DNA of 19,297 bases from Bacillota bacterium (lineage in GTDB: Bacteria > Bacillota > Sulfobacillia > JAJZIM01 > JAJZBP01), in the NCBI GenBank assembly GCA_021798855.1, contig JAJZBP010000001.1, forward strand, positions 1 to 19,297, in the 5' to 3' direction. Shown here piece by piece: positions 1 to 7,559 of this stretch. The notes below the pieces were generated by a model. It was not told where the DNA came from, did not search any database, and worked only from the letters and a program-made list of their open reading frames with translations. The position numbers and the translations under genes are program-made. The stretch's first letter is position 1, and each line of letters starts with the position of its first letter.

Positions 1-18
1 GGAACGGCTTGCCGTTCC
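1..18. repeat. Short perfect inverted repeat at left edge
   Basis: GGAACGGC and GCCGTTCC flank a TT spacer, giving an 8-bp hairpin directly at the window edge. It may be the end of a terminator for a gene to the left, but no T-run follows, so this is only a guess. Between it and pdxS (19-122) I see no convincing promoter. Confidence 0.4.
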
Positions 19-122
19 TTCCTTGGAAATGGAGGGGTTCCGATTGCCGTTCTCAACCAACAGTGGGCAACAACGCAAGTAAGCTGCGCCTTTTTCACCA
101 GATCCCAAGGGAGGACGAGCTT

Positions 123-1004
123 TTGGATCAGGGTACGCTGACGGTCAAGCGGGGTTTGGCGGAGATGCTCAAGGGTGGCGTGATCATGGACGTGACCACG
201 CCGGAACAGGCGGTCATCGCCGAGCGGGCCGGGGCGGTGGCGGTGATGGCCTTGGAACGGGTGCCGGCGGACATTCGGTCGGCCGGCGGAGTGGCTCGGA
301 TGGCCGATCCGGTGATCATCCGGCGGATCATGGAGGCGGTGACCATCCCGGTGATGGCCAAGGCCCGCATCGGTCACTTTATGGAAGCGCGGATCTTGGA
401 GGAACTGGGAGCGGACTACATTGACGAGAGTGAAGTCCTGACCCCTGCCGACGAGCAGTATCATATCAACAAGCATGAGTTCGCGGTTCCCTTCGTCTGC
501 GGCGCCCGCAACCTGGGCGAGGCCCTGCGGCGGATCGCCGAGGGCGCGGCCATGGTGCGCACCAAGGGTGAGCCCGGAACGGGGAACGTGGTGGAGGCGG
601 TTCGTCACCTGCGGGCGGTGAACTCCGAAATCCGCCGGGTTCTGGCGGCGGGGGAAGAGGAACTGACCTCCCTGGCCAAAGAATGGGGGGCGCCCTACGA
701 ACTCCTGTTGCTGGTGAAACGGGAAGGGCGCCTGCCGGTGGTCAACTTCTCGGCGGGGGGTATAGCCACCCCGGCCGACGCGGCCTTGATGATGCAATTG
801 GGCGCCGACGGCATTTTCATCGGTTCGGGCGTCTTCAAGTCGGCCAACCCGGAGGCGCGGGCGCGGGCGGTCGTCTTGGCCACGACCAATTACAACGATC
901 CCAAGGTTTTGGCGGAAGTTTCGGGAGGTTTGGGCGAGGCCATGCCCGGCCTGGAGATCGGGAGCATCGCGCCGGGGGCCAGGATGCAGGAGCGGGGCTG
1001 GTGA
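123..1004 (+). CDS. pdxS: Pyridoxal 5'-phosphate synthase, synthase subunit PdxS
   Basis: PdxS condenses ribose 5-phosphate, glyceraldehyde 3-phosphate and ammonia (supplied by PdxT) to pyridoxal 5'-phosphate in the DXP-independent pathway; it works in the cytoplasm as a dodecamer with PdxT. The protein is a (beta/alpha)8 barrel recognisable over its full length: GGVIMDV with Asp23, the Schiff-base lysine in PVMAKARIGH (Lys80), ESEVLTPADE, the second lysine in RTKGEPGTGN, and the family's C-terminal MQERGW. The frame stays open upstream to position 9, but that would add a 38-residue unrelated extension. A TTG at 123 preceded by AGGGAGG (108-114, 8-nt spacer) gives 293 residues, the family length. 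It overlaps pdxT by 4 nt, so the two are translationally coupled. Confidence 0.97.
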   Translation: MDQGTLTVKRGLAEMLKGGVIMDVTTPEQAVIAERAGAVAVMALERVPADIRSAGGVARMADPVIIRRIMEAVTIPVMAKARIGHFMEARILEELGADYIDESEVLTPADEQYHINKHEFAVPFVCGARNLGEALRRIAEGAAMVRTKGEPGTGNVVEAVRHLRAVNSEIRRVLAAGEEELTSLAKEWGAPYELLLLVKREGRLPVVNFSAGGIATPADAALMMQLGADGIFIGSGVFKSANPEARARAVVLATTNYNDPKVLAEVSGGLGEAMPGLEIGSIAPGARMQERGW

Positions 1005-1684
1005 TCAGCCGTTGGGCCGAGGGGCTAACGTCGGAGGAAGCGACGGGTACAGGCCCGCTGGTGGGCGTGGTTGCCCTTCAGGGGGCTTGTTTGGAGCATG
1101 TTCGGGCCCTGCGTGCCTGTGGGGCGAGGGTCCGTCCGGTACGCCGGCCTTCCGACCTGGAAGGGCTGGTCGGTCTGGTGATCCCCGGTGGCGAGAGCAC
1201 CGTTATCGGACGGCTGATGGGGGAGACCGGGCTTTTGGGGCCGGTGAAGGAAGCGGCGACGGGCAGAACAGGCGGGGCGGGTGGCCTGGCCATCTTGGGC
1301 ACATGCGCCGGCTTGGTGCTTTTGGCCAAGGAGATCGCCGGCGAGCCGTCCTGGATCGTGCCCGGCTCCCAGCCGCGCCTGGGGCTGATGGACATACAGG
1401 CCAACCGGAACGCCTTCGGGCGGCAGCGGGAGAGCTTCGAGGCGGACTTATCCGTGCCCGCGCTTGGCGAAGAGCCCGTGCGGGCCGTTTTTATTCGCGC
1501 GCCGTTTATCGAAGGGGCCGGCGAGGGCGTGGAGAAGCTGGCTTGGTTCGGGGACAAGCTGGTTCTGGCCCGCCAGGGCCGTTTTTTGGCCTGCGCCTTT
1601 CACCCGGAGCTGACGGGGGATTTGCGACTGCATAAGTGGTGGTTGGGACTGGTGGAGACAATGTCGCCGAATTATGAACGTTAA
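1001..1684 (+). CDS. pdxT: Pyridoxal 5'-phosphate synthase, glutaminase subunit PdxT
   Basis: This class I glutamine amidotransferase releases ammonia from glutamine and passes it to PdxS. Visible are GVVALQG near the N-terminus, PGGEST (62-67), the nucleophile Cys102 in GTCAGL, NAFGRQRESF, FIRAPFIE, and the His/Glu pair of the triad in FHPEL (His201, Glu203). The GTG at 1001 overlaps the pdxS stop (GTGA) and has AGGAG at 988-992, 8 nt upstream. This gives 227 residues, about 20 longer at the N-terminus than typical PdxT. A GTG at 1061 would give the usual length but lacks as good a ribosome site. It forms an operon with pdxS. Confidence 0.96.
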   Translation: MISRWAEGLTSEEATGTGPLVGVVALQGACLEHVRALRACGARVRPVRRPSDLEGLVGLVIPGGESTVIGRLMGETGLLGPVKEAATGRTGGAGGLAILGTCAGLVLLAKEIAGEPSWIVPGSQPRLGLMDIQANRNAFGRQRESFEADLSVPALGEEPVRAVFIRAPFIEGAGEGVEKLAWFGDKLVLARQGRFLACAFHPELTGDLRLHKWWLGLVETMSPNYER

Positions 1685-1802
1685 CATTGAAGATTTGGAA
1701 GAACTGTGCCGCGATGAATAACCATTAATTGGTGGGCACATCGGCATATTCCCCCGCCTTTTGCCCGTCAAATATTCTGTTGACCGGAACTGAGCGCCGA
1801 GC

Positions 1803-1824
1803 GTGGTCAAGGGCCACCGTTTTT
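1803..1824 (+). terminator. Probable rho-independent terminator after pdxST
   Basis: GTGGTC and GGCCAC (1803-1808 and 1812-1817) form a 6-bp stem with one G-U pair and an AAG loop; five T residues follow at 1820-1824 after a CG. It lies about 120 nt after pdxT and just before tRNA-Ser. The stem is short, so confidence is moderate. Confidence 0.45.
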
Positions 1825-1848
1825 GTTAAAATAATAGCGTGCTCTTTT

Positions 1849-1938
1849 GGAGGGGTGTCCGAGTGGTTTAAGGAGGCGGTCTTGAAAACCGTTGTGGGCG
1901 CGAGTTCACCGTGGGTTCGAATCCCACCCCCTCCGCCA
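1849..1938 (+). tRNA. tRNA-Ser (anticodon UGA)
   Basis: This is a 90-nt class II tRNA. The acceptor arm GGAGGGG pairs with CCCCTCC, followed by discriminator G and an encoded CCA (1936-1938). The anticodon loop CTTGAAA (1881-1887) places TGA at 1883-1885, which reads UCA and related serine codons. A long variable arm, as expected for serine, precedes the T arm (GTGGG, TTCGAAT, CCCAC). A possible -10 element, TAAAAT, lies at 1826-1831, but its -35 partner is poor. The tRNA converges on the ASKHA gene, which ends 20 bp away. Confidence 0.97.
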
Positions 1939-1958
1939 TAAAACGCAATTTTGGCCGG

Positions 1959-3515
1959 TCAACATTGTCGCTTTCCCAGGCGGGCGGCCAGGGATGGGAA
2001 ATGGCTTTCGTCGGTATGGGGAAGAAAAAGAGCTGCTGCGAAGCGGTCCATGAATTCACGCTCGGCGTTGAGTTCCAGGTAGGACACCCTTGCCGCCAGG
2101 GCACGCAGGTCAATTCTGGCCTGACGATGCATCAAGCACAGATGCGCGCCTTCCAGGGAGGCGTTCCCCAAGGGAACGAAACGGTTCGGCGGCAGGTCGG
2201 GCAGGAGACCGATGGTGATCGCTTCGTCGACATCTATATAGTTGGCGACTGCGCCGGCCAGGTACACCCGCTTCAGATCGGTTGGAGAAAGACCCACCCG
2301 GTCCAGGGTCAAATCCACCGCCGCAAACATGGCGGCCTTGGTGCGCAGGAAATTGGCGATGTCGGTCTGGTCCAGGGTGATCGGCTGCCCGTCAACCGTT
2401 TTGCCGCCGGGTATGATCAGGAAACTTTCGCCCCGGCGCAAGGCTCCGGTTCGGTCCAACAGGCCGGCCCGAAAGAGCTGGGCCACGGCGTCGATCAGGC
2501 CCGATCCGCAGAGGCCCTTGGCTTTCCCTCCACCGATGGTGGTGCAGGTCACCCGCCCGTCGGGGTCAATGGCGACATGGTCGATCGCTCCCTCCTGTGC
2601 TCGGATCCCTTTTTTGGCCACGCCGCCTTCGAAGGCGGGCCCGGCGGCCCCGGCGCAGGCCACCAGCCAATCCGCTCCGCCCAAAACCACCTCGCCGTTG
2701 GTTCCCACGTCCAGCAGGAGGGATGGACCCTCGTCCCTGGCCATCCCCGCGGCTAAAACTCCGGCCAGAACGTCGCCGCCCACGAAACTTCCGACGTTTG
2801 GCGGGAACCACACGGGGGCGGCCGGGGAAAGATTCAGTCCGACGTCCTCGGCGCGCTGACAACTGAAGGAGTTGGCGACGGGCAGGTATGGTTCCCTTGG
2901 GATGCCGCGGGGGTCAACACCGAGCAGCAGGTGGGTCATCACCGTGTTGCCGGCCACCACGCAGGCTCTGACCTCCCGCGGATCGATCCCGGCGCCGGAC
3001 GTCAGTTGGTCATTCAGGCCGTTGATGGTTTCCAAAACCAGTGAACGTAGCCGATCCAGCTTTCCCTCGCGGACCCAGGCGATCCGGGTTAAAAGATCCT
3101 CACCCCAGGCCATTTGCAAGTTCAGCGCGCCGGCGTGTTGCACCTCCCGCCCGTCGGCCAGATCCACCAATCGCGCCACCACGGTGGTGGTGCCGAGGTC
3201 CACGGCCAAGCCGAAGGCTTTTTCGTGGTGGACGCCGGAGATCAGGTCCACCACCTGTCCCGTATCCGGACAGACGAATGCCTGCACGGTTCCGGCGTCC
3301 ATGACCTCCGGCAACCGCCGCAGGACCGGCAGAGGAAACGTCCAAGGGCCGGGTGCGATCTTTTCCAGGGAAGCCAACAACCGCTCCTGGTGTCCCCGGT
3401 TGTCGCTGAGGGATGGTGGTTCAAAGTCCAACCGCACGAGGGTGGTCAGCGGTTCCCGGCCGTTATAGCGGATGCGTCCGCAGCCGTTCGTTAAGACGGG
3501 GTTATGCCGATTCAA
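1959..3515 (-). CDS. ASKHA-domain (DUF4445) protein, corrinoid-activator-like, without ferredoxin domain
   Basis: Relatives (RamA, RACo) use ATP to drive one-electron reductive reactivation of corrinoid proteins in methyl-transfer pathways. The order here is a linker region matching family members (about 25-60), then the ASKHA ATPase fold: phosphate-1 motif DLGTTT (106-111), a middle region with AGNTVM (188-193), phosphate-2 motif DVGTNGE (269-275), CGSGLID, and an adenosine motif in YLAGAVANYIDVDEA followed by the GLLPDLP signature. Length is 518 residues, whereas relatives with an N-terminal [2Fe-2S] domain have roughly 600-650. No CxxxxCGxC-type cluster motif is visible here or upstream on this strand. 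The start is TTG at 3515, preceded by AAGGGGG. Family membership is secure; the reaction is not, because the electron-carrying domain is absent. No corrinoid protein or methyltransferase gene is nearby. Confidence 0.88.
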   Translation of the reverse strand: MNRHNPVLTNGCGRIRYNGREPLTTLVRLDFEPPSLSDNRGHQERLLASLEKIAPGPWTFPLPVLRRLPEVMDAGTVQAFVCPDTGQVVDLISGVHHEKAFGLAVDLGTTTVVARLVDLADGREVQHAGALNLQMAWGEDLLTRIAWVREGKLDRLRSLVLETINGLNDQLTSGAGIDPREVRACVVAGNTVMTHLLLGVDPRGIPREPYLPVANSFSCQRAEDVGLNLSPAAPVWFPPNVGSFVGGDVLAGVLAAGMARDEGPSLLLDVGTNGEVVLGGADWLVACAGAAGPAFEGGVAKKGIRAQEGAIDHVAIDPDGRVTCTTIGGGKAKGLCGSGLIDAVAQLFRAGLLDRTGALRRGESFLIIPGGKTVDGQPITLDQTDIANFLRTKAAMFAAVDLTLDRVGLSPTDLKRVYLAGAVANYIDVDEAITIGLLPDLPPNRFVPLGNASLEGAHLCLMHRQARIDLRALAARVSYLELNAEREFMDRFAAALFLPHTDESHFPSLAARLGKRQC

Positions 3516-3663
3516 AACCTGTGCCCCCTTGTGTTCGGGATTCCACCGGTAACTTCGCGGCGGTGGCCTTTTCGACCTGCCGTGAACAAACCGGTTCAGG
3601 CGCGGGCGGGTGCCCGGCCGTAAGCGGCTTCGCAGGCGAACCCTTCGTCGGTTGGAGCTGGAG

Positions 3664-3710
3664 TTGCTTCTCCGCCCAACTTTGGGGTATAATTTGCGGT
3701 ATAATATACT
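3664..3710 (+). promoter_or_regulatory. Probable sigma-A-type promoter(s) for the SLH protein gene
   Basis: TTGCTT (3664-3669) is followed after 18 bp by a consensus TATAAT (3688-3693). A second TATAAT lies at 3700-3705 and TATACT at 3705-3710, so there may be more than one start site. The stretch is AT-rich compared with its surroundings and lies 44-60 bp before the TTG start. The rest of the gap between the divergent genes (3516-3663) shows no other clear feature. Confidence 0.6.
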
Positions 3711-3753
3711 GTAGACAGAAAAAATAGAAATCCAACCCAGGGGGAGAACATCT

Positions 3754-5136
3754 TTGTCCAGGAAATGGGTTTCCGCCCTGATCGTGTTTGGGCTGTTGCT
3801 TCTGTCCCAGAATCCGGCGTCGGCGCAGAATATTGGGGGAGAGTTCCGGGTTCAGACTCAAGCCGGAATCTTGACCGCCGGCGACCCCGTTGCCCCGCAG
3901 GTTCCGTCGGCGATGACCGACGCTTACACTTGGCCGGGTTGGGCGCGCCCATACATTGACCAAGCGGTAACTTGGCAGGTCGTCCAGGGTCTTCCCAGCT
4001 CCGCCAGCACGGTGGGGACGACGGTTTACCTGGGTCAGACGGCCTTCGCCCCCTTCGAGGACGTGACGCAGGCCCAATTTGCGGTGATGCTGGCGCGGGC
4101 CGCGGGTAACGCCGTGCCCGATCCGACCCAGTCGGTTTCGGCTCCGTTGAACGTGACGGACCAGAATCTATGGTATTATCCGGCCCTGCAGGCACTTTCG
4201 TCCGATGGAATACTGGCCTCCTGGGAGTTCCCCGGCAGCTTTTCTCCTGCCACCTCCATGACGCGGGGGCAGGCGGCCACCGTCACCGGGCTGGCTCTGG
4301 AGTATTACGGCGCCGGATGTGGTGGTGGGGGGCCGGTTTTTGCCGATCTGCCGGCCACCTACCCCGGGTATGCCGCCATCCGCCAGGCCGTGGCCTGCGG
4401 CGTCGTTCGGGGGTACGGCGGCGGTGTTTTCGCGCCGGGGGATCTGTTGACGCGCGCCCAGGCGGCGACCATCTTGGTTCGCTTCATTGAGGCGTTGCCG
4501 GGGGCGAAACAACTCGGTTACCAGAGGTCGGAGATGACGGCCTACCTTCAGGGAACGGGGACGCAGGCATTTTCGTGGCCGGGGGTATCCAACCCTCTTT
4601 TACAGGCGGACAACCTGGATCTGCCAGCCGCCGGCGTTCCGGTCACGCCCGCCGGCTTGGCCGCGGCTCCCTACGCCACTTGGAGCGACATTCATCTTTG
4701 GCTGGCCACCGGCAACTGGATAGCCTTGGCGGAAGGGAAATACACCGCCATGGAGGCGGCCTACATCTCCGATTGCGGCCTGGAACCCTGGCAAGCCGGT
4801 ATGGTGGATTCGGTTCTGGTCGCTTACGCGGGGGACTTCGGCGGAAGATCAACGGCTTTCCCCCTCCTGGCCGACCTGGGAGACGGATCGGCGAGCTATG
4901 CGGCGGAGGCCGCCGCCACGGGAGGCGATTTGAATCCGGTTACGAGGGTGGCGGTTGCTTATCCCGCGCAACCGTTCACCGGGGACGGGTGGCACCTGAC
5001 CGGAGCTTGGTTGGTCACCAACGCTTCCGGACGGACCACTCAGATCGAGCCGACCCTATATCGCAAGGGTTACCAGGGATTCGGTGTGTACTGGTGGGCT
5101 TGGCGAGCACAGGGAATAACGGCGGAGAATCGGTAA
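3754..5136 (+). CDS. Secreted S-layer-homology (SLH) domain protein
   Basis: This is a secreted protein of 460 residues probably attached to the cell wall. Residues 1-24 form a signal peptide (basic MSRK, hydrophobic core, PASA-Q cleavage site). Three SLH repeats follow at about 63-115, 139-185 and 204-248, each ending in the usual AQFAVMLAR / GQAATVTGLAL / AQAATILVRF helix. SLH triplets bind pyruvylated secondary wall polymers. The C-terminal 210 residues, rich in Gly, Ala and Trp, match no family I recognise and presumably carry the specific role. The first SLH repeat has an insertion (about 81-96) before its FEDVTQ turn. The start is TTG at 3754 with GGGGGAG (3740-3746) upstream. It precedes the DoxX-like gene by 21 bp and may be cotranscribed with it. 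Confidence 0.9.
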   Translation: MSRKWVSALIVFGLLLLSQNPASAQNIGGEFRVQTQAGILTAGDPVAPQVPSAMTDAYTWPGWARPYIDQAVTWQVVQGLPSSASTVGTTVYLGQTAFAPFEDVTQAQFAVMLARAAGNAVPDPTQSVSAPLNVTDQNLWYYPALQALSSDGILASWEFPGSFSPATSMTRGQAATVTGLALEYYGAGCGGGGPVFADLPATYPGYAAIRQAVACGVVRGYGGGVFAPGDLLTRAQAATILVRFIEALPGAKQLGYQRSEMTAYLQGTGTQAFSWPGVSNPLLQADNLDLPAAGVPVTPAGLAAAPYATWSDIHLWLATGNWIALAEGKYTAMEAAYISDCGLEPWQAGMVDSVLVAYAGDFGGRSTAFPLLADLGDGSASYAAEAAATGGDLNPVTRVAVAYPAQPFTGDGWHLTGAWLVTNASGRTTQIEPTLYRKGYQGFGVYWWAWRAQGITAENR

Positions 5137-5157
5137 GACGAGAGGGGGACAACCACA

Positions 5158-5595
5158 GTGAAAAGCCGGGGGACCGGCGCCGGTTGGCGCCTGTATGGAA
5201 TGGCCGTGGTGAGAATCCTCTTCGGCCTAACCTGGGCCATCAATGCCTACGCCCATTCGAGCGTTCACGGTGCGGGCACCGGTTCGGCCCTGTCCGCTTA
5301 CGGAGTCGTCGCCGTGGAAATCGCCATCGCCGCCGGACTGATCTTCGGTGTTTTCTTGGAACTTTGCTTTGTGGGAGGCTGTCTTTTCACCTTGGGTCTT
5401 TGGTTGACGGCGGAAAGATTCGGCCTGGCCCATGTGCTCGGTGCCAATGCGGCGGGGGGGGCAATCTCTTACCTTCTTTTGTTCGTCTGCCTTTGGCTCG
5501 GCGATAGTGGAGAAGTGTTGAGTTTGGACCGCCGGTGGGCCCAGTGGCGGCAAGGCGAGCGCCGCCGTCGCTACGCCAAACTGGGGTTGCGTTGA
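5158..5595 (+). CDS. DoxX-like small integral membrane protein
   Basis: A 145-residue hydrophobic protein with about four membrane segments: roughly 11-31, 42-64, 65-84 and 95-115. The hydrophobicity pattern and the N-terminal RILFGLTWAINAY segment resemble the DoxX/MauE-type superfamily, whose members have varied and mostly unproven roles (quinone oxidoreductase subunits, redox homeostasis). The C-terminal tail (RRWAQWRQGERRRRYAK) is very basic and probably cytoplasmic. The start is GTG at 5158 with AGAGGGGG about 8 nt upstream. Its TGA is directly followed by the next gene's start in the same reading frame. The family call is moderate and the function unknown. Confidence 0.65.
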   Translation: MKSRGTGAGWRLYGMAVVRILFGLTWAINAYAHSSVHGAGTGSALSAYGVVAVEIAIAAGLIFGVFLELCFVGGCLFTLGLWLTAERFGLAHVLGANAAGGAISYLLLFVCLWLGDSGEVLSLDRRWAQWRQGERRRRYAKLGLR

Positions 5596-6258
5596 TTGCG
5601 GTACGCCAATCGGCTTGAGGCGGGGCGGCGCCTGGGGGAAATTCTCCGGGAACTCGGGTTCGGGGCCGGATCGGCGCCGTCCATCGTTTTGGGAGTGCCG
5701 CGGGGCGGCGTGGTGGTGGCTGCGGCAGTGGCAGAGGTGTTGGGTTTGCCTTTGGAAGTGGCCGTGGCCGGAAAGGTGGGGGCTCCCGGCAACCCTGAAT
5801 TGGCCATCGGTGCGGTGGCCGAGGGGGGGACGGTTCTTTACGACGAGGCTCTGGTGAGAAAGTTGAAAGTGAGCCGGGGATATCTGGAAGAGGAAACCGC
5901 ACGGCTCAAGGAGAAAATAGCCGTGATGGCGCAGGAATTGCGCAATGGCACGGCACCTTGTCTTGCCGGACGGGAAACGGTCCTGGTGGACGACGGCGTG
6001 GCCACCGGTCTGACCATCGAGGCCATGGCCAGGGACATCGTCGGGCAGGGTGCGCTGAACGTGTGCTTGGCCGTGCCGGTTGGACCGGCGGAAACCATCG
6101 AGCGGCTGCGCCGGGTGGCTGATCTGGTTGTTTGCCCCCTGATTCCGGCGGTGTTCGAGGCGGTGGGTTCCTTTTACGCCGATTTCCGCCAGGTGGAAAC
6201 GGCGCAGGTGCAGGCCATCCTGGCCCGAGGCGTTGCGGGGGGGCGGGAGTCCGGATGA
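5596..6258 (+). CDS. Phosphoribosyltransferase family protein (COG1926-like)
   Basis: A predicted type I phosphoribosyltransferase of 220 residues. It carries the 13-residue PRPP-binding motif TVLVDDGVATGLT (128-140), an N-terminal VLGVPRGG motif (31-38), and KVGAPGNPELAIGAVAEGG, typical of the stand-alone COG1926 group. The substrate base is unknown, and the group is not one of the well-defined purine or pyrimidine salvage enzymes. The TTG at 5596 immediately follows the DoxX-like stop codon; MRYANRLEAGRR matches the family N-terminus, supporting this start. There is only a weak purine-rich site upstream, so translation probably depends on reinitiation after the upstream gene. It overlaps the CvpA-like gene by 4 nt (ATGA). 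Confidence 0.9.
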   Translation: MRYANRLEAGRRLGEILRELGFGAGSAPSIVLGVPRGGVVVAAAVAEVLGLPLEVAVAGKVGAPGNPELAIGAVAEGGTVLYDEALVRKLKVSRGYLEEETARLKEKIAVMAQELRNGTAPCLAGRETVLVDDGVATGLTIEAMARDIVGQGALNVCLAVPVGPAETIERLRRVADLVVCPLIPAVFEAVGSFYADFRQVETAQVQAILARGVAGGRESG

Positions 6259-6839
6259 ACTGGTTGGACTGGGTGATCCTCGGTTACGTCGGCTTGGGCA
6301 TCTTGGGCGGATGGCGAAACGGGCTGGCTTCTTTGCTGGTCGGCCTTGCCGGCTACCTTTTGGGATGGCTGGGGGCCACGGTGTATGCCGGCCCGTTGGA
6401 GGAGTATGTCCAGCAACGGTATCACGTGGTTGATGACTTGGCGGCCTATGCGGGCCGTTACCTTCCCTTGGGGACGACGGCGCTCCATGGCTTGGCCGCA
6501 TCCCTGGCCGAGGTGTTGTCTTTCCTGGCGATCTTCGCCGCCGTTGGCGCCGTGGTCGGTATCCTGGGAGGGATTCTGGCGGCTCCTTTAATCAGGCTTG
6601 GGCCGGGGATAAACCGGATCGGAGGGGCCGTCTTCGGAGGGGGCAGGCACCTTCTGGTGGCCGGAATCGTCCTTTTCCTGCTGGCTCAGGTGGAAGGGAT
6701 CCTTCCCTCTCCCTTTTCCCAGGACATCGCCGGGGCCTACGATCATTCCGTCCTGGCCACGCCCATGGTCCATGCGGTCCAGTCCATTGATCCCTGGACG
6801 GCCTCTCCATCTTCTCTCACCTTGTCCGGATACCGTTGA
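6255..6839 (+). CDS. CvpA-like integral membrane protein
   Basis: A 194-residue protein with about four membrane segments (5-20, 23-45, 85-113, 128-146). The opening MNWLDWVILGYVGLGILGGWRNG is the diagnostic CvpA/colicin V production N-terminus, and the Gly-rich NRIGGAVFGGGRHL loop before the last helix also fits. E. coli CvpA is needed for colicin V export and affects envelope robustness; Firmicutes homologues are poorly defined. The ATG overlaps the upstream stop as ATGA, and a GGGAG site lies 5-8 nt upstream. The last 45 residues are soluble and variable. Confidence 0.85.
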   Translation: MNWLDWVILGYVGLGILGGWRNGLASLLVGLAGYLLGWLGATVYAGPLEEYVQQRYHVVDDLAAYAGRYLPLGTTALHGLAASLAEVLSFLAIFAAVGAVVGILGGILAAPLIRLGPGINRIGGAVFGGGRHLLVAGIVLFLLAQVEGILPSPFSQDIAGAYDHSVLATPMVHAVQSIDPWTASPSSLTLSGYR

Positions 6840-6860
6840 GCCGACATTTGCGGATGGCGG

Positions 6861-7559
6861 ATGAATGGGGAAGGGGGTAACGGTCTGGAGCGAATTCTGT
6901 TGGTTGAGGACGACCCGCGCATCGGCAGCCTGCTCAAGCGAGGCTTGGAGACCGAAGGCTACGCGGTCAAGGTGGCCGCCGACGGAGATGAGGGGTTGGA
7001 AGAGGGCCGGACGGGGGAATTCGAACTTCTGATCCTGGATCTGATGCTTCCCAAGAAAAGCGGGCTGGAAATATGTCGCGAATTGCGCCGGAGCAAACTG
7101 TCGGTGCCGGTTCTCATGCTTACGGCCATGGACGCCCTGGAGGATAAAATCAAGGGATTCGGGGCCGGCGCCGACGATTACTTGACGAAACCATTTGCCC
7201 TGGAAGAGCTGTTGGCCAGGGTCAAGGCCCTGTTGCGGCGGCGGGGTGAGTACCGGGACACCGACATGCTGCGGGTCGGCGATCTGGTTTTGGACCGCAA
7301 GAGTCACGAAGTCAATCGCGACGGCGTTCCCATCGAGTTGACGGCCAAGGAGTTTGCCCTGCTGGAATACCTCATGCGCAATCCCAACCAGGTTCTGTCC
7401 CGCTATCTGATCCTGGAGCGGATCTGGGAATACAGCCTGGAGGTGAACACCAACGTGGTGGACGTGACCATCCGGCGACTGCGGCAGAAAATCGACGAAG
7501 GCCGGGAGCATCCCCTGATCCACACCATCCGGGGAACCGGATACAAAATCAAGGAATGA
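6861..7559 (+). CDS. OmpR/PhoB-family response regulator
   Basis: A 232-residue DNA-binding regulator. The receiver domain (about 10-125) has the acidic pair in LVEDD, the phosphoacceptor Asp60 in LILDLMLP, the conserved Thr in MLTAMD and Lys in DYLTKPF. The C-terminal winged helix (about 135-230) shows LTAKEFALLEYL, the recognition region NVVDVTIRRLRQKI and HTIRGTGYKIKE. It partners the kinase that overlaps its stop by 4 nt. The ATG at 6861 has a weak ribosome site. A CTG at 6885 sits 7 nt after GGAAGGGGG and would give the typical MERILLVEDD start, so the true start may be 24 nt further in. Confidence 0.95.
   Translation: MNGEGGNGLERILLVEDDPRIGSLLKRGLETEGYAVKVAADGDEGLEEGRTGEFELLILDLMLPKKSGLEICRELRRSKLSVPVLMLTAMDALEDKIKGFGAGADDYLTKPFALEELLARVKALLRRRGEYRDTDMLRVGDLVLDRKSHEVNRDGVPIELTAKEFALLEYLMRNPNQVLSRYLILERIWEYSLEVNTNVVDVTIRRLRQKIDEGREHPLIHTIRGTGYKIKE

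Noticed and set aside
3502..4195. Minus-strand frames upstream of the ASKHA gene as a possible missing ferredoxin domain
   Set aside because: No cysteine pattern of a [2Fe-2S] ferredoxin is present in either frame, and they are antisense to the SLH gene's signal-peptide region.
5227..6501. 424-codon open frame on the minus strand
   Set aside because: Antisense to three plus-strand genes with clear family motifs and overlapping start/stop signals.
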